DNA from: Poriferisodalis sp965262965 | GTDB taxonomy: Bacteria; Actinomycetota; Acidimicrobiia; Acidimicrobiales; Poriferisodalaceae | Assembly (NCBI RefSeq): GCF_965262965.1 | Contig: NZ_OZ253573.1 | Coordinates: forward strand, 2,542,001-2,606,000 | DNA length: 64,000 nucleotides | Direction of reading: 5' to 3' | Shown: in pieces, positions 17,780 through 26,882 of the stretch | Layout of the letters: each line of letters starts with the position of its first letter | How positions within the stretch are numbered: position 1 is the stretch's first letter | Translations under genes and position numbers: made by a program | Notes under the pieces: generated by a model | The model's database searches: none | What the model was told of the DNA's origin: nothing | What the model saw: the letters and a program-made list of their open reading frames with translations, nothing else

Positions 17780-18489
17780 CCGGCTGCACCTGACGCTTCG
17801 AACTCGGCCATTACCTCGGCCTCGAGCTGGGCTTCGAGCTCGGGCGGGATTTCCTCGATGTCCACCACGCCCGGCCACGGCTTCACGGCACGGGCCAGCA
17901 GGGGGAAATCCTTGCGCAGCGGATGGCCTTCGAACTCGGTCGGCAGGTAGATATGCGCCAAGTTGGGGTGGCCTTCGAAATGGATGCCGAACATCTCGTG
18001 CGCCTCGCGCTCGTGCCAGTCAGCGCCGTCGAACACGTCGGTGATCGTCGGCACCGCTGCCGGCGCGCCGTCGACGTCGGGGATGTCGGACTTGATGATG
18101 ATCGCTTGGTGCCGGGTGGGAGCGTGCAGGTGGGCGAGGAGCTCGAAGCGGGCTTCGCCGCCGCCGTGGCGCACGGTCTGTTCGGCGGTCGAACTGGACG
18201 CGTCGTCATCATCGAACGTGTCGTCGAACTCGGTGTCCTCGTAGCGGCCTTCGGGGGCGTCTGACCAGTCGATCGCCGACAGGAAGCCGAAGTAGTTGAA
18301 GCCGGCGTCGCGCAGCGACTGCATTGCGGTGTGCCAGTGCTCGAAGTCGATACGGACCCAGAGGTTCTGACCGGGCTGGATATGTGTCTCGGCAACGGCA
18401 TCGCCGAGCAGTTCGCAAAGCTCGGCCGCGAGCGCAGTTCGCGCTTCGTCGACGAGCGCGTCGCCAGCCTGTGCGTCGTCGTCGGCCAT
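17776..18489 (-). CDS. nuoC: NADH-quinone oxidoreductase subunit C (11-subunit complex I)
   Basis: A 237-residue 30-kDa-type subunit. FNYFGFLSAIDW, the signature DWHEREAHEMFGIHFEGHPN and the end motif EFEGHPLRKDFPLL are complete. A strongly acidic insertion near residues 85-105 (YEDTEFDDTFDDDD and following) and a ~40-residue acidic tail make it longer than typical 160-200-residue relatives. It starts two bases after nuoB and overlaps nuoD. NuoC and NuoD are separate, not fused as in enterobacteria. Confidence 0.94.
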   Translation of the reverse strand: MADDDAQAGDALVDEARTALAAELCELLGDAVAETHIQPGQNLWVRIDFEHWHTAMQSLRDAGFNYFGFLSAIDWSDAPEGRYEDTEFDDTFDDDDASSSTAEQTVRHGGGEARFELLAHLHAPTRHQAIIIKSDIPDVDGAPAAVPTITDVFDGADWHEREAHEMFGIHFEGHPNLAHIYLPTEFEGHPLRKDFPLLARAVKPWPGVVDIEEIPPELEAQLEAEVMAEFEASGAAG

Positions 18490-18491
18490 GC

Positions 18492-19085
18492 CTACACCTG
18501 CACCGCGCTCACCGCTGGCGCCGGAGGCGGCACCGCGCTCACCGCTGGCGCCGGAGGCGGCACCCGTGTCGGTGCCGGCGCCGGGGTCGGCACCACGATG
18601 GGCTCACCCTTCCAGCGTTCAGCGATGTCCTCGCGCTGGATCCGTTCCTGCAGCAGCACAATGCCTTCGAGCAACGCCTCGGGGCGAGGCGGGCAACCCG
18701 GGACATACACGTCTACCGGAATGATCTGGTCGACGCCCTTGGTCACCGAGTAGCTGTCCCAATAGGGGCCGCCGCAGTTGGCGCACGAGCCCATCGAGAT
18801 CACGTACTTCGGCTCAGGCATCTGCTCGTACAGGCGGCGAATGACCGGTGCCATCTTGTCGGTGACCGTGCCGGACACGACCACGAGGTCGGCTTGGCGC
18901 GGGCTGGCCGGAAGCGGGATGACGCCGAGACGCATCACGTCGTAGCGAGGTGAGCCGAATGCGGCACCCATCTCGATGGCGCAGCACGCCAAACCCCACT
19001 GGTACACCCACAGCGAGCGGGCGCGCCCGAAGTTCAGCAGCCACGAGAGCGGCTTGGGCAGCTTGACCTTGTCAACGAGTGCCAT
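18492..19085 (-). CDS. nuoB: NADH-quinone oxidoreductase subunit B (11-subunit complex I)
   Basis: A 197-residue PSST-type subunit that holds cluster N2. All four cysteine ligands are present: the adjacent pair in WGLACCAIEM, one in MGSCANCGG and one in VYVPGCPPRPE. A GAGGGGA eight bases before the ATG supports the start. The last ~35 residues are a Pro-Ala-Val tail built from a 30-bp DNA repeat (18501-18560), absent from the NuoB of the second operon. It lies between nuoA and nuoC. The N2 ligands show the complex is competent for quinone reduction. Confidence 0.95.
   Translation of the reverse strand: MALVDKVKLPKPLSWLLNFGRARSLWVYQWGLACCAIEMGAAFGSPRYDVMRLGVIPLPASPRQADLVVVSGTVTDKMAPVIRRLYEQMPEPKYVISMGSCANCGGPYWDSYSVTKGVDQIIPVDVYVPGCPPRPEALLEGIVLLQERIQREDIAERWKGEPIVVPTPAPAPTRVPPPAPAVSAVPPPAPAVSAVQV
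18501..18560. repeat. 30-bp in-frame tandem repeat in the nuoB tail
   Basis: Two exact copies of a 30-bp unit (18501-18530 and 18531-18560) followed by a degenerate third encode the Pro/Ala/Val-rich repeat PPPAPAVSAV at the NuoB C-terminus. The unit is a multiple of three and keeps the frame. Confidence 0.9.
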
Positions 19086-19106
19086 CGAGCTGTTCCCCTC
19101 AGACCT

Positions 19107-19490
19107 TCACACCCACCGCAGGACGCCCTTGCGCCATGCGTAGAAGAGGCCCAGGACCAAGATGAAGATAAAGATGGCCATCTCGACGAGGCCGAACAGG
19201 GCGTAGACCTCGAGTCGCGTCGCCCAGGGGAAGATGAACACGGCCTCCACGTCGAAGAGCACGAAGAGCACTGCGAAGACGTAGTAGCGGATCTGGCTCT
19301 GGGTCCAGTCGCTGCCGACAGGGTCGACGCCGCTCTCGTATGCGATGAGTTTCTGGCGTGTGGGGCGCTGCGGGCGCAGGAGGCGAGCGATGCCGAGCAT
19401 GGCGGCCGCCATCCCAACTGCCGCTGCTCCGAAGATGGCGACGGTGAGGTAGCTCCGCCACAGCTCGGACAGGTCGGACACGGCTCGCAA
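19107..19490 (-). CDS. nuoA: NADH-quinone oxidoreductase subunit A (11-subunit complex I)
   Basis: A three-helix membrane subunit of about 125 residues. KLIAYESGVDPVGSDW, containing the conserved Glu of the cytoplasmic loop, and YYVFAVLFVLFDVEAVFIFPWA, the conserved second helix with its acidic pair, are diagnostic. It is the first gene of the 11-subunit operon. The start is either the TTG at 19490 or the GTG at 19481; neither has a strong Shine-Dalgarno sequence. The 82 bases upstream to the kinase remnant should hold the operon promoter unless transcription reads in from the second nuo operon. Confidence 0.93.
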   Translation of the reverse strand: MRAVSDLSELWRSYLTVAIFGAAAVGMAAAMLGIARLLRPQRPTRQKLIAYESGVDPVGSDWTQSQIRYYVFAVLFVLFDVEAVFIFPWATRLEVYALFGLVEMAIFIFILVLGLFYAWRKGVLRWV

Positions 19491-19572
19491 CGCTAGCCAG
19501 TCAGCCTGGCTCTATGCCACTGTTGCAGGCCAGCCGCGCGACCGGCCCGCAGCCTGAGTTCCGCACCGGTGC

Positions 19573-20112
19573 TCAGAGCTCGTCGAGATACGGCGGATCG
19601 GCTCCCGCACGAGAGCACGTGATGGCCGCCACGGCTGCTGCGCGACCTCCGATCCCTGCCCAATCGGCTGTCGACAGAGTCGCCATCGCGGCCGGGCGAC
19701 CGGCGACATTCAGCTCCCATAGCGACGCCAGCACATCAGCGGTATGCCCACGGAACATCCCCAGCGTGCCGCCGTGCACGATGTGCGGTCCGGACCCCAA
19801 CACCGTCAGATTCACCTCATCGAGACAGGCGTCAGCCGTGTCGTCGCCCTCGAAGCGGAAGCTCAGCTTCGATGTGTGCTCGACGATTGCGCGTGCGGTC
19901 GGCTCGGACCCGCGCTGGCACGCGCGCACGTCGACCCGATTCCTCTCGAGGTGCGCCCAGATCATCTCGCCGTAGGAATCCGTCGAAACCCGACCCACGA
20001 ACGCGCTCGGCACTCCGAGACGCGCAGCCGCCACCGCGACGTTGAGCGGCCCGCCGCCCAGCACCGCATCGGGCACCAGGTCGACAAGCGCCTCGCGACA
20101 ACTGACGATCAC
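19573..20112 (-). pseudogene. PfkB-family sugar kinase with internal deletion
   Basis: The 179-residue frame begins as a ribokinase/fructokinase: EALVDLVPDAVLGGGPLNVAVAAARLG and STDSYGEMIWAHLE are the N-terminal substrate and lid regions. It ends with AAITCSRAGADPP, the usual PfkB C-terminus. What should lie between, roughly 110-130 residues including the DTxGAGD anion hole and catalytic Asp, is missing; the join seems to be near residue 120-130 (GTLGMFRGHTADVLA). The frame is preserved, but without the catalytic base it cannot be a kinase. GTG at 20112 has a weak GAGAAG upstream. It lies between the toxin-antitoxin pair and nuoA. Confidence 0.75.
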
Positions 20113-20148
20113 CTTCTCGCCGCCCGGTCGCTGACGAAGCGGCTTCGG

Positions 20149-20544
20149 TCATACACCGATGATGCTCACCCGCGCATCCAGCGCGGAGGTCAGAGTTTCG
20201 ATGTCGTCGGGGTCCGACGTTGCGATGGCGGTGTGAGTGTGATGCGCGAATTCTGCAGCCGCTACGGCTACTGAGGCATCGATCACGTCGGCTGTGCCGG
20301 TGCCTGCGCAGAGCCGGCCACAGGCGCGGGCAATGGGGCCATCGAGAACAACTTCATCGCAGTGCATCAGGGCGCGAGACAGCAGCGCCTGACGTCGGCC
20401 GTCGCGCCACGCCTGGGCGATAACACCTGCCGGAGCTGCCACGATGTCGCCAGCTTCTTCTGCCGCGTGCAGCCGCGCCCACATAGCGCGATCGTCTCGA
20501 TCAAGCGCGATGAGCGCCCCGGCGCCAAGCACCAGAGCGGTCAA
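20149..20544 (-). CDS. PIN-domain toxin-like protein (VapC family), first Asp lost
   Basis: A 131-residue PIN-domain protein of the VapC-like RNase type. The later acidic motifs are visible: TADVIDASVAVAAA and TSDPDDI. The first motif reads LVLGAGALIALDRDD, where relatives have DAGA; the codon is GGC instead of GAC, a single-base change that removes a metal-binding aspartate. Its TTG start overlaps the antitoxin stop by two bases, the usual coupled arrangement. The protein may be an inactive toxin, or DRDD may compensate. It lies between the two nuo operons. Confidence 0.8.
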   Translation of the reverse strand: MTALVLGAGALIALDRDDRAMWARLHAAEEAGDIVAAPAGVIAQAWRDGRRQALLSRALMHCDEVVLDGPIARACGRLCAGTGTADVIDASVAVAAAEFAHHTHTAIATSDPDDIETLTSALDARVSIIGV

Positions 20545-20777
20545 TGACCCAGCTCTGCTCGCGCTCGGGCCAATTCAGCCTCAGTGAACGTCCCATGGGT
20601 GGCTTCCCAGTCGGCAATCACGTCGCGAAGGCCCCGCGTGACAAGCCGGCGACGTGCCGCATCAGCCAGCCAAGCAGACATGTTCTGGTCATCTGCCGCG
20701 GCGGCCTCACGAACAGCACCGGTGAGACCCGCCTCAAACGAGATAGTCAGTCGTTCAGTCGCCACGACCTGGATCAT
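20541..20777 (-). CDS. ribbon-helix-helix (CopG-type) antitoxin
   Basis: A 78-residue protein with an N-terminal beta strand and helix pattern TERLTISFEAGLTGAVREAA and NMSAWLADAARRRL, as in RHH DNA-binding antitoxins. The C-terminal helix WEATHGTFTEAELARARAEL would bind the PIN toxin, whose gene overlaps this one. In known pairs the RHH dimer represses its own operon. Start: the ATG at 20777 or a GTG four codons later (20765) that has an AGG nearby. It is the first gene of the two-gene operon, 59 bases after nuoN of the 14-subunit operon. Confidence 0.8.
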   Translation of the reverse strand: MIQVVATERLTISFEAGLTGAVREAAAADDQNMSAWLADAARRRLVTRGLRDVIADWEATHGTFTEAELARARAELGH

Positions 20778-20836
20778 ACTTCTTCATAACAGCGCTTGTC
20801 GCCCGATTTTGCAGCTTCCGCGAGAGCCGGGGTCGA

Positions 20837-22423
20837 CTACGGGACGAGGGCGAAGACTGCGTCGGTGCTCCATTCGAGGAGTCGCTGGGGCAGCACGCCG
20901 ACGATCACGGTCACTGCGACGGCGATGGCGATGGCAAACACCGAGGTCATGGGCAAGCCGCCCCAGCGCGGGCGGGCGGCTCGGGCGCGCACCGGCGCTT
21001 CGTCGACGTCGCTGTCGGGCGCATACATCGCGAGCACGACGCGCAGGTAGGCGAACGCGCTCACCACCGCTGTGACCATGGCGACCGCAGCAAGGACGTA
21101 GCCCTTGCCTCCGACAGCGGCGCGGATGACTTCGAACTTGGCGACGAAGCCGGATGTGAGCGGCACGCCGGCCTGGGCCAGCAGCAGCACAGCGAACGCA
21201 AGCGCCAGCACGGGACGCCGACGAGCCAATCCGCCATAGCGGCTGAGCGGGTGCTGTTCGACGGCGTCCGGCGAGGGCACGCCCAAAGACGCCATCACCG
21301 ACAGCACGGCAAAGCTGCCGAGCGCCATGAACGAGTAGGCAACGAGGTAGAACACCGCTGACGAGACCGCTCCATGGTCGACGATCACGAGCACCTGCGG
21401 TGCCTCGTCTCCGACGGCGACAGCCCACCATCCGATTCCACCCGCCGCGGAGAGGCCGACGAGCACGAAGCCTGCGTGGCTGATCGAGCTGAATGCCAGC
21501 ATGCGCTTCACGTCAGTTTGGGTGATGGCCATCACGGCGCCGACGGCGAGGGTCGCGAAGGCGAGGCCCACCACGATCGGTGCCCATGCGACGCGATGGG
21601 GGCCGAACGCCACGAACAGCACGCGCGCCAGCGCAGCGAATCCGGCGGCCTTCGCGATCGACGCCAAGTAGCCGGTGACGGGGCTCGGAGCGCCCTGATA
21701 GACGTCGGGCGCCCAGAAGTGGAACGGCACCGCGGCCACCTTGAAGCCCAAGCCCACCAGCAGCAGTGCAATGCCCGCGAGCAGCAAGTGCTCATCCAGC
21801 AGCCAGTGGCTCTCCAGGAACTCACCGATATGGCTGAGGCGGGTGCTGCCCGTGGAGCCATAGACCAGCGCGATGCCGTAGAGGAAGAATGCCGAGCTGA
21901 ACGCGCCGAGCACGAAGTACTTCATTGCCGACTCGCGTGCTGTGGCGCGGCGACCGGCAAGCGCGATCAGCACGTACAGGGCGATCGACAGCGACTCCAG
22001 GCCCAAGAACAGAACGATGAGATCGTTCGCGCCGACCATCACGACTGCTCCGGCGGCAGATGCCAGCAACAGCGCGGCGAATTCGGGCGGTGTCATGCCG
22101 TAACGGTCCAGCGCGCTGTGGGCCACCAGCGCGGTCATGACCACGCCGGCGCCGATCAGCATCGTGAGCAGCAGGCTGAAACCATCGCTCACGAACGCTC
22201 CAGCCAGGGTGGAGCGCGCCGTAAAGCCTGCGGAGTTCCACTGGATCACTGCGATGACCCCGACGGCCGCGCCGGTCGCCACCGACGTGCATGTGGAGAC
22301 CCAGGCGGGCAGCGCACGCGGGGCAAGCGACGACGCCAGCAAGAGGCCGAGCACCATGGCCACCAGGACGATCTGAGGGCTCAGCACCCACCAGTCGACA
22401 GCCGGCGATTCGAAGCTGGTCAT
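20837..22423 (-). CDS. nuoN: NADH-quinone oxidoreductase subunit N (14-subunit complex I)
   Basis: A 528-residue antiporter-like membrane subunit ending the complete nuo operon. LASAAGAVVMVGANDLIVLFLGLE, ATARESAMKYFVLGAFSSAF and FWAPDVYQGAPSPVTGYLAS identify it. It differs strongly from the NuoN at 8630-10267, so the two operons are not a recent duplication. The start ATG overlaps the last base of the nuoM stop. The C-terminus carries a short acidic loop (PDSDVDEAPVRARAARP) before the last helix. Confidence 0.95.
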   Translation of the reverse strand: MTSFESPAVDWWVLSPQIVLVAMVLGLLLASSLAPRALPAWVSTCTSVATGAAVGVIAVIQWNSAGFTARSTLAGAFVSDGFSLLLTMLIGAGVVMTALVAHSALDRYGMTPPEFAALLLASAAGAVVMVGANDLIVLFLGLESLSIALYVLIALAGRRATARESAMKYFVLGAFSSAFFLYGIALVYGSTGSTRLSHIGEFLESHWLLDEHLLLAGIALLLVGLGFKVAAVPFHFWAPDVYQGAPSPVTGYLASIAKAAGFAALARVLFVAFGPHRVAWAPIVVGLAFATLAVGAVMAITQTDVKRMLAFSSISHAGFVLVGLSAAGGIGWWAVAVGDEAPQVLVIVDHGAVSSAVFYLVAYSFMALGSFAVLSVMASLGVPSPDAVEQHPLSRYGGLARRRPVLALAFAVLLLAQAGVPLTSGFVAKFEVIRAAVGGKGYVLAAVAMVTAVVSAFAYLRVVLAMYAPDSDVDEAPVRARAARPRWGGLPMTSVFAIAIAVAVTVIVGVLPQRLLEWSTDAVFALVP

Positions 22424-24060
22424 CAGTGCTCGTCCTCGCTGTGCCCAGCGTCGCTGTGCTCGCCTTCACTGGACTCAGCATCGGCGTGTTCGCCAGAATC
22501 GCGAACCACCACCGGGACTGCGGGATCAGCCAGCTTGAAGTCGCTGTGCAGCTCGAGGTGCGCCAGCAGCTTGTCAGCAGCAGGTTCGACGGCGTTGAGC
22601 AGCGGCTTGGGGTACACGCCGAGTGCCACCACCGCGACGACAAACGGCGCGAGCGTTGCCAGCTCGCCCCGGCGCAGGTCGGGGGTTTTTCGATCGGCTG
22701 CAGCCGGCGGTCCGTGGAACACCCGCTGGTAGGCCCACAGCAGGTAGATCGCCGCCAGGATCACACCTGTCGCTGCGATGACGGTCCACCAGCGCCGGGT
22801 CTCGAACGAGCCGATCAGGATCAAGAACTCGCCGACGAAGCCGTTCAGGCCTGGTACGCCGATCGACGACAGCATGATGACGGTGAATACGCCCGCGAAC
22901 ACGGGCGCCGCGGACTGGATGCCTGCGAGCTCGTCGATCCGGCGGGTGTGGCGCCGCTCGTACAGCATTCCGACCAGCAGGAACAACGCACCGGTGCTGA
23001 TGCCGTGGTTGACCATTTGGATCACGCCGCCGCTGACGGCCTGAGCAGTGAAAGCGAAGATGCCCAGCACGATGAAGCCCATGTGCGCTACCGACGAGTA
23101 GGCCACGAGGCGTTTGAGGTCACGCTGCATCGCCGCGGTAATGGCACCCCAGATCACGCCGACCACACCCACGGTGACCAGCACGGGCGCCGCCCAGTCG
23201 GAGGCTTCGGGAAACAGGTACAGCCCGAAGCGCAGAAGGCCGTAGGTGCCCAGCTTCAGCATGACGGCGGCCAGAACCACCGAGCCCGCCGTCGGGGCCT
23301 CGGTGTGCGCATCGGGAAGCCACGTGTGCAGCGGCACCACGGGCACCTTGACCAGGAAGGCGATCGCGAACGCCACGAAACACAGCCGCGCAGTGTTTTG
23401 GGCAAGACCCTGGGTGGTGGCGAGCGTCACCAAGTCGAAGGTCAACCCGCTGTCGGGTGAGCCGAGCACCGCCGTGGCCACGATGGCGACCAGCAGCAGC
23501 GCCGAGCCGGCCATCGTGTAGAGGAAGAACTTCATCGCCGCGTAGCGGCGGCCCTCATAGCCCCAGCCTGCGATCAGCAGGTACATGGGCACCAGCACGA
23601 CCTCGAACATCACGAAGAACACGAAGAGGTCGAGCGCCACGAATGCGCCGATCGAGCCGGCCTGCAACAGCAGCATCCAGGCCGTGTACGGCTTGGGGTT
23701 GTGGTGCGGATCGACGCCGGCAAGCACGATCGGCACCACCAGGCTGGTCAGCACCACCAGCCACAACGAGATGCCGTCCACGCCGACGTGCCACGAGATA
23801 CCCAGCGCGGGAATCCACGACACGGTGCTCTCGAATTGGAAGCTCCCGTTCGCGGCATCGAACTGCCACGCCAACGACAGCGACAGCGCGCCGGCAATTG
23901 CTGCGAAGAGGGTGCCGAGCGGCCGAGCCAGGTCGGGTCGGCTGCGCGGCAGCAGCGCCACGACCGCGGCCCCCACAGCGGGCACCAAGATGAGCGCGTT
24001 CAACAGCGGGAATCCACCCGCGGCGCTATCGGCTGCGGCGAGCAACGCGGCCCCGCTCAT
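22423..24060 (-). CDS. nuoM: NADH-quinone oxidoreductase subunit M (14-subunit complex I)
   Basis: A 545-residue antiporter-like subunit. WHVGVDGISLWLVVLTSLV, VPLHTWLPDAHTEAPTAGSV and KLGTYGLLRFGLYLFPEAS place it in NuoM. After the final helix there is an unusual hydrophilic tail of about 40 residues rich in His, Glu, Ser and Asp (HADAESSEGEHSDAGHSEDE). It overlaps nuoL at the 5' end (ATGA) and nuoN at the 3' end. Tail function is unknown; similar His/acid-rich extensions occur in three other complex I subunits of the window. Confidence 0.95.
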   Translation of the reverse strand: MSGAALLAAADSAAGGFPLLNALILVPAVGAAVVALLPRSRPDLARPLGTLFAAIAGALSLSLAWQFDAANGSFQFESTVSWIPALGISWHVGVDGISLWLVVLTSLVVPIVLAGVDPHHNPKPYTAWMLLLQAGSIGAFVALDLFVFFVMFEVVLVPMYLLIAGWGYEGRRYAAMKFFLYTMAGSALLLVAIVATAVLGSPDSGLTFDLVTLATTQGLAQNTARLCFVAFAIAFLVKVPVVPLHTWLPDAHTEAPTAGSVVLAAVMLKLGTYGLLRFGLYLFPEASDWAAPVLVTVGVVGVIWGAITAAMQRDLKRLVAYSSVAHMGFIVLGIFAFTAQAVSGGVIQMVNHGISTGALFLLVGMLYERRHTRRIDELAGIQSAAPVFAGVFTVIMLSSIGVPGLNGFVGEFLILIGSFETRRWWTVIAATGVILAAIYLLWAYQRVFHGPPAAADRKTPDLRRGELATLAPFVVAVVALGVYPKPLLNAVEPAADKLLAHLELHSDFKLADPAVPVVVRDSGEHADAESSEGEHSDAGHSEDEH

Positions 24061-25976
24061 AGGGCAACTCGCAGTGCCAGCCAGATGACGAGCACGACGG
24101 CTCCGACAGCAACGCCCGATGCATAGTGGCGCAGGTAGCCCGACTGCAGCGGTCGGACCATGCGGCCGACGAAGCGCGCGAGCCAGCCGACTCCGTCGAC
24201 GGCGCCGTCCACGAAGCGCTTGTCAGCCTTCGCTGCGGCATCGAACGCAGCCATCCCAGGACCGCCCACGAACTTCGAGATCGAGGAGTCGACGTAGAAC
24301 ACGTTCTCGAGCAGCGCAGGTTCCAAACGCTCGGTCGGGATGCGGGAGCGGAGCCACGCGGCGACGGCGACAGCGATGCCGCCGACCGCGGCAATGGTCG
24401 CCACGAGCGCCAGCGCGAGCTTGGTGGCAGTCGGCGAAGAGAAATGATGGGCGTGCGCGAACACCGGGTCCAAGAAGTGCTCGAGCACCAGCCAATCACC
24501 CACCAGCGGCAGGTTGATCACGCCGCCGACCGCAGCTGCGCCAGCCAGCACCACGAGCGGCAGCGTCATCGTTGCCGGCGACTCGTGCGGGTGGACCTTG
24601 TCGTCCCACCGCTGGCCCCCGAAGAACACCAGGAACGTCTGGCGGCTCATGTAGTACGCGGTGAGCAGGGCCGTCACGAGACCCACGATCCACAGCAGAT
24701 GTCCGACGCGCAGCGGTCCGGCGATGATGTCGGGCTGCTCCCATGCAGCCAGCAGGATCTCGTCCTTCGACCAGAAGCCGGAAAACGGGGGGACGCCGGC
24801 AATGGCCAGCCATCCCACGATGAAAGTGCCCGCGGTGATCGGCATGGCGATTCGCAGCCCACCCATCCGGCGCATGTCCTGCTCGTCGCCCATGCCGTGG
24901 ATGACCGAGCCCGAGCCCAAGAACAGCAGACCCTTGAAGAACGCATGCGTGACCACATGGAAGATGGCCGCCACGTACGCGCCCGAGCCGATCGCGAGAA
25001 ACATGTACCCGAGCTGGCTGATTGTGGAGTACGCCAGCACCTTCTTGATGTCGTGCTGCGCCACGGCACCCAACGCTGCGAACAGCGCCGTGGCCGCGCC
25101 CACAATGGCGATGATGAGCAAGGCGTCGTCGGTCAGCACCGGGTTCAGCCGCACCAGCAGGTAGACGCCCGCGGTCACCATCGTGGCCGCATGCACCATC
25201 GCCGAGACCGGCGTGGGGCCTTCCATCGCATCGGGCAGCCAGACGTACAGCGGTAGCTGCGCAGACTTGCCGGCGGCCGCCAGCAGCAGCAGCAGCGACA
25301 CGGCCGTTCCGGTCCCGTTGGCCAAGGCGGGCGCGGTCGCGGCCAAGCCCGTGTACGACACTGTGCCGAGCGTGGTCCACAGCCAGAACGTGGCGACCAT
25401 GAATCCGAAGTCGCCGATCCGATTGGTGACGAAGGCTTTCTTGCCCGCCGTTGCCGCAGTCGGCCGCTCGTGCCAGAACGAGATCAGCAAGTAGGAGCAG
25501 GTGCCCACGCCCTCCCAGCCCAAGAACGTCACGACGAGGTTGTCGCCGAGCACCAGCATGAGCATCGAGAACAGGAACAGGTTCAGGTACAGGAAGAACT
25601 TGGAGTACTTCGGGTCGCCCGCCATGTAGCCGACCGAATACAGGTGGATGAGCGTGCCGACGCCGGTGACGAACAGCGCCATCGTCATCGACAGCGGGTC
25701 GACCAGCAGCGCGGCATCTACCTCGAGGCCGCCGATGGGCATCCACTCGAACAGCGTCGAGGTGTGCCAACGGCCACCGCGGCCGCCGGCACCCCCTGCG
25801 GCGGCATCGAGTCCGAGCAGTCCGCCGAAGGTGATCAGGGTGACCAAGAACGAGCCCGCGCTGGCGGCGGTCGCCAGCCCGCCGGCTCGAGGCTCGCCGA
25901 TGCGCGGTCCCGCCAGCAGCAGGACGGCAAACCCGGCCAGAGGCAGCGCGGGGATGAGCCAGACCAGTTCGACCAC
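24057..25976 (-). CDS. nuoL: NADH-quinone oxidoreductase subunit L (14-subunit complex I)
   Basis: A 639-residue subunit of normal NuoL length. LIHLYSVGYMAGDPKYSKFF, FLGWEGVGTCSYLLISFWHE, LPLYVWLPDAMEGPTPVSAM and LAYSTISQLGYMFLA are diagnostic. The long C-terminal region with the lateral helix is present. It lacks the acidic loop found in the first operon's NuoL. Its stop overlaps the start of nuoM, and it starts four bases after nuoK. Confidence 0.95.
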   Translation of the reverse strand: MVELVWLIPALPLAGFAVLLLAGPRIGEPRAGGLATAASAGSFLVTLITFGGLLGLDAAAGGAGGRGGRWHTSTLFEWMPIGGLEVDAALLVDPLSMTMALFVTGVGTLIHLYSVGYMAGDPKYSKFFLYLNLFLFSMLMLVLGDNLVVTFLGWEGVGTCSYLLISFWHERPTAATAGKKAFVTNRIGDFGFMVATFWLWTTLGTVSYTGLAATAPALANGTGTAVSLLLLLAAAGKSAQLPLYVWLPDAMEGPTPVSAMVHAATMVTAGVYLLVRLNPVLTDDALLIIAIVGAATALFAALGAVAQHDIKKVLAYSTISQLGYMFLAIGSGAYVAAIFHVVTHAFFKGLLFLGSGSVIHGMGDEQDMRRMGGLRIAMPITAGTFIVGWLAIAGVPPFSGFWSKDEILLAAWEQPDIIAGPLRVGHLLWIVGLVTALLTAYYMSRQTFLVFFGGQRWDDKVHPHESPATMTLPLVVLAGAAAVGGVINLPLVGDWLVLEHFLDPVFAHAHHFSSPTATKLALALVATIAAVGGIAVAVAAWLRSRIPTERLEPALLENVFYVDSSISKFVGGPGMAAFDAAAKADKRFVDGAVDGVGWLARFVGRMVRPLQSGYLRHYASGVAVGAVVLVIWLALRVAL

Positions 25977-25980
25977 GACT

Positions 25981-26303
25981 TCAGCCCTTCAATGCCGAGA
26001 GATCGTCCGCTGTGGCACGGGGACTCGCACGCAGCACGGCCACCACCAGGCCGAGGCCGACGACAACTTCAGCTGCCGCCACGACGAGGACGAACAGCAC
26101 CACGGTGTGCCCGTTCACGTCGCCGAATCGGTCGGCGAAGGCCACGAAGCTGAGGTTCACGCCGTTCAGCATCAGCTCGACGCACATCAGCATCACGAGC
26201 GGGTTGCGCCGAACCAGCAATCCGCAGCCACCAATGAGAAAGAGCAGCGCACCGAGCACCAGGTACCAGCTGGTCGTCACCGCCAAGGCACTCACCGGGC
26301 CGC

Positions 26304-26307
<4 letters not shown>
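25981..26307 (-). CDS. nuoK: NADH-quinone oxidoreductase subunit K (14-subunit complex I)
   Basis: A 108-residue, three-helix subunit. LVRRNPLVMLMCVELMLNGVNLSFVAF contains the conserved glutamates, and AEVVVGLGLVVAVLR is the third helix. It overlaps the nuoJ stop (ATGA). About eight extra N-terminal residues relative to the family may mean that the true start is a little downstream; no better start is obvious. Confidence 0.94.
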
Positions 26308-26881
<574 letters not shown>

Positions 26882-26882
<1 letters not shown>

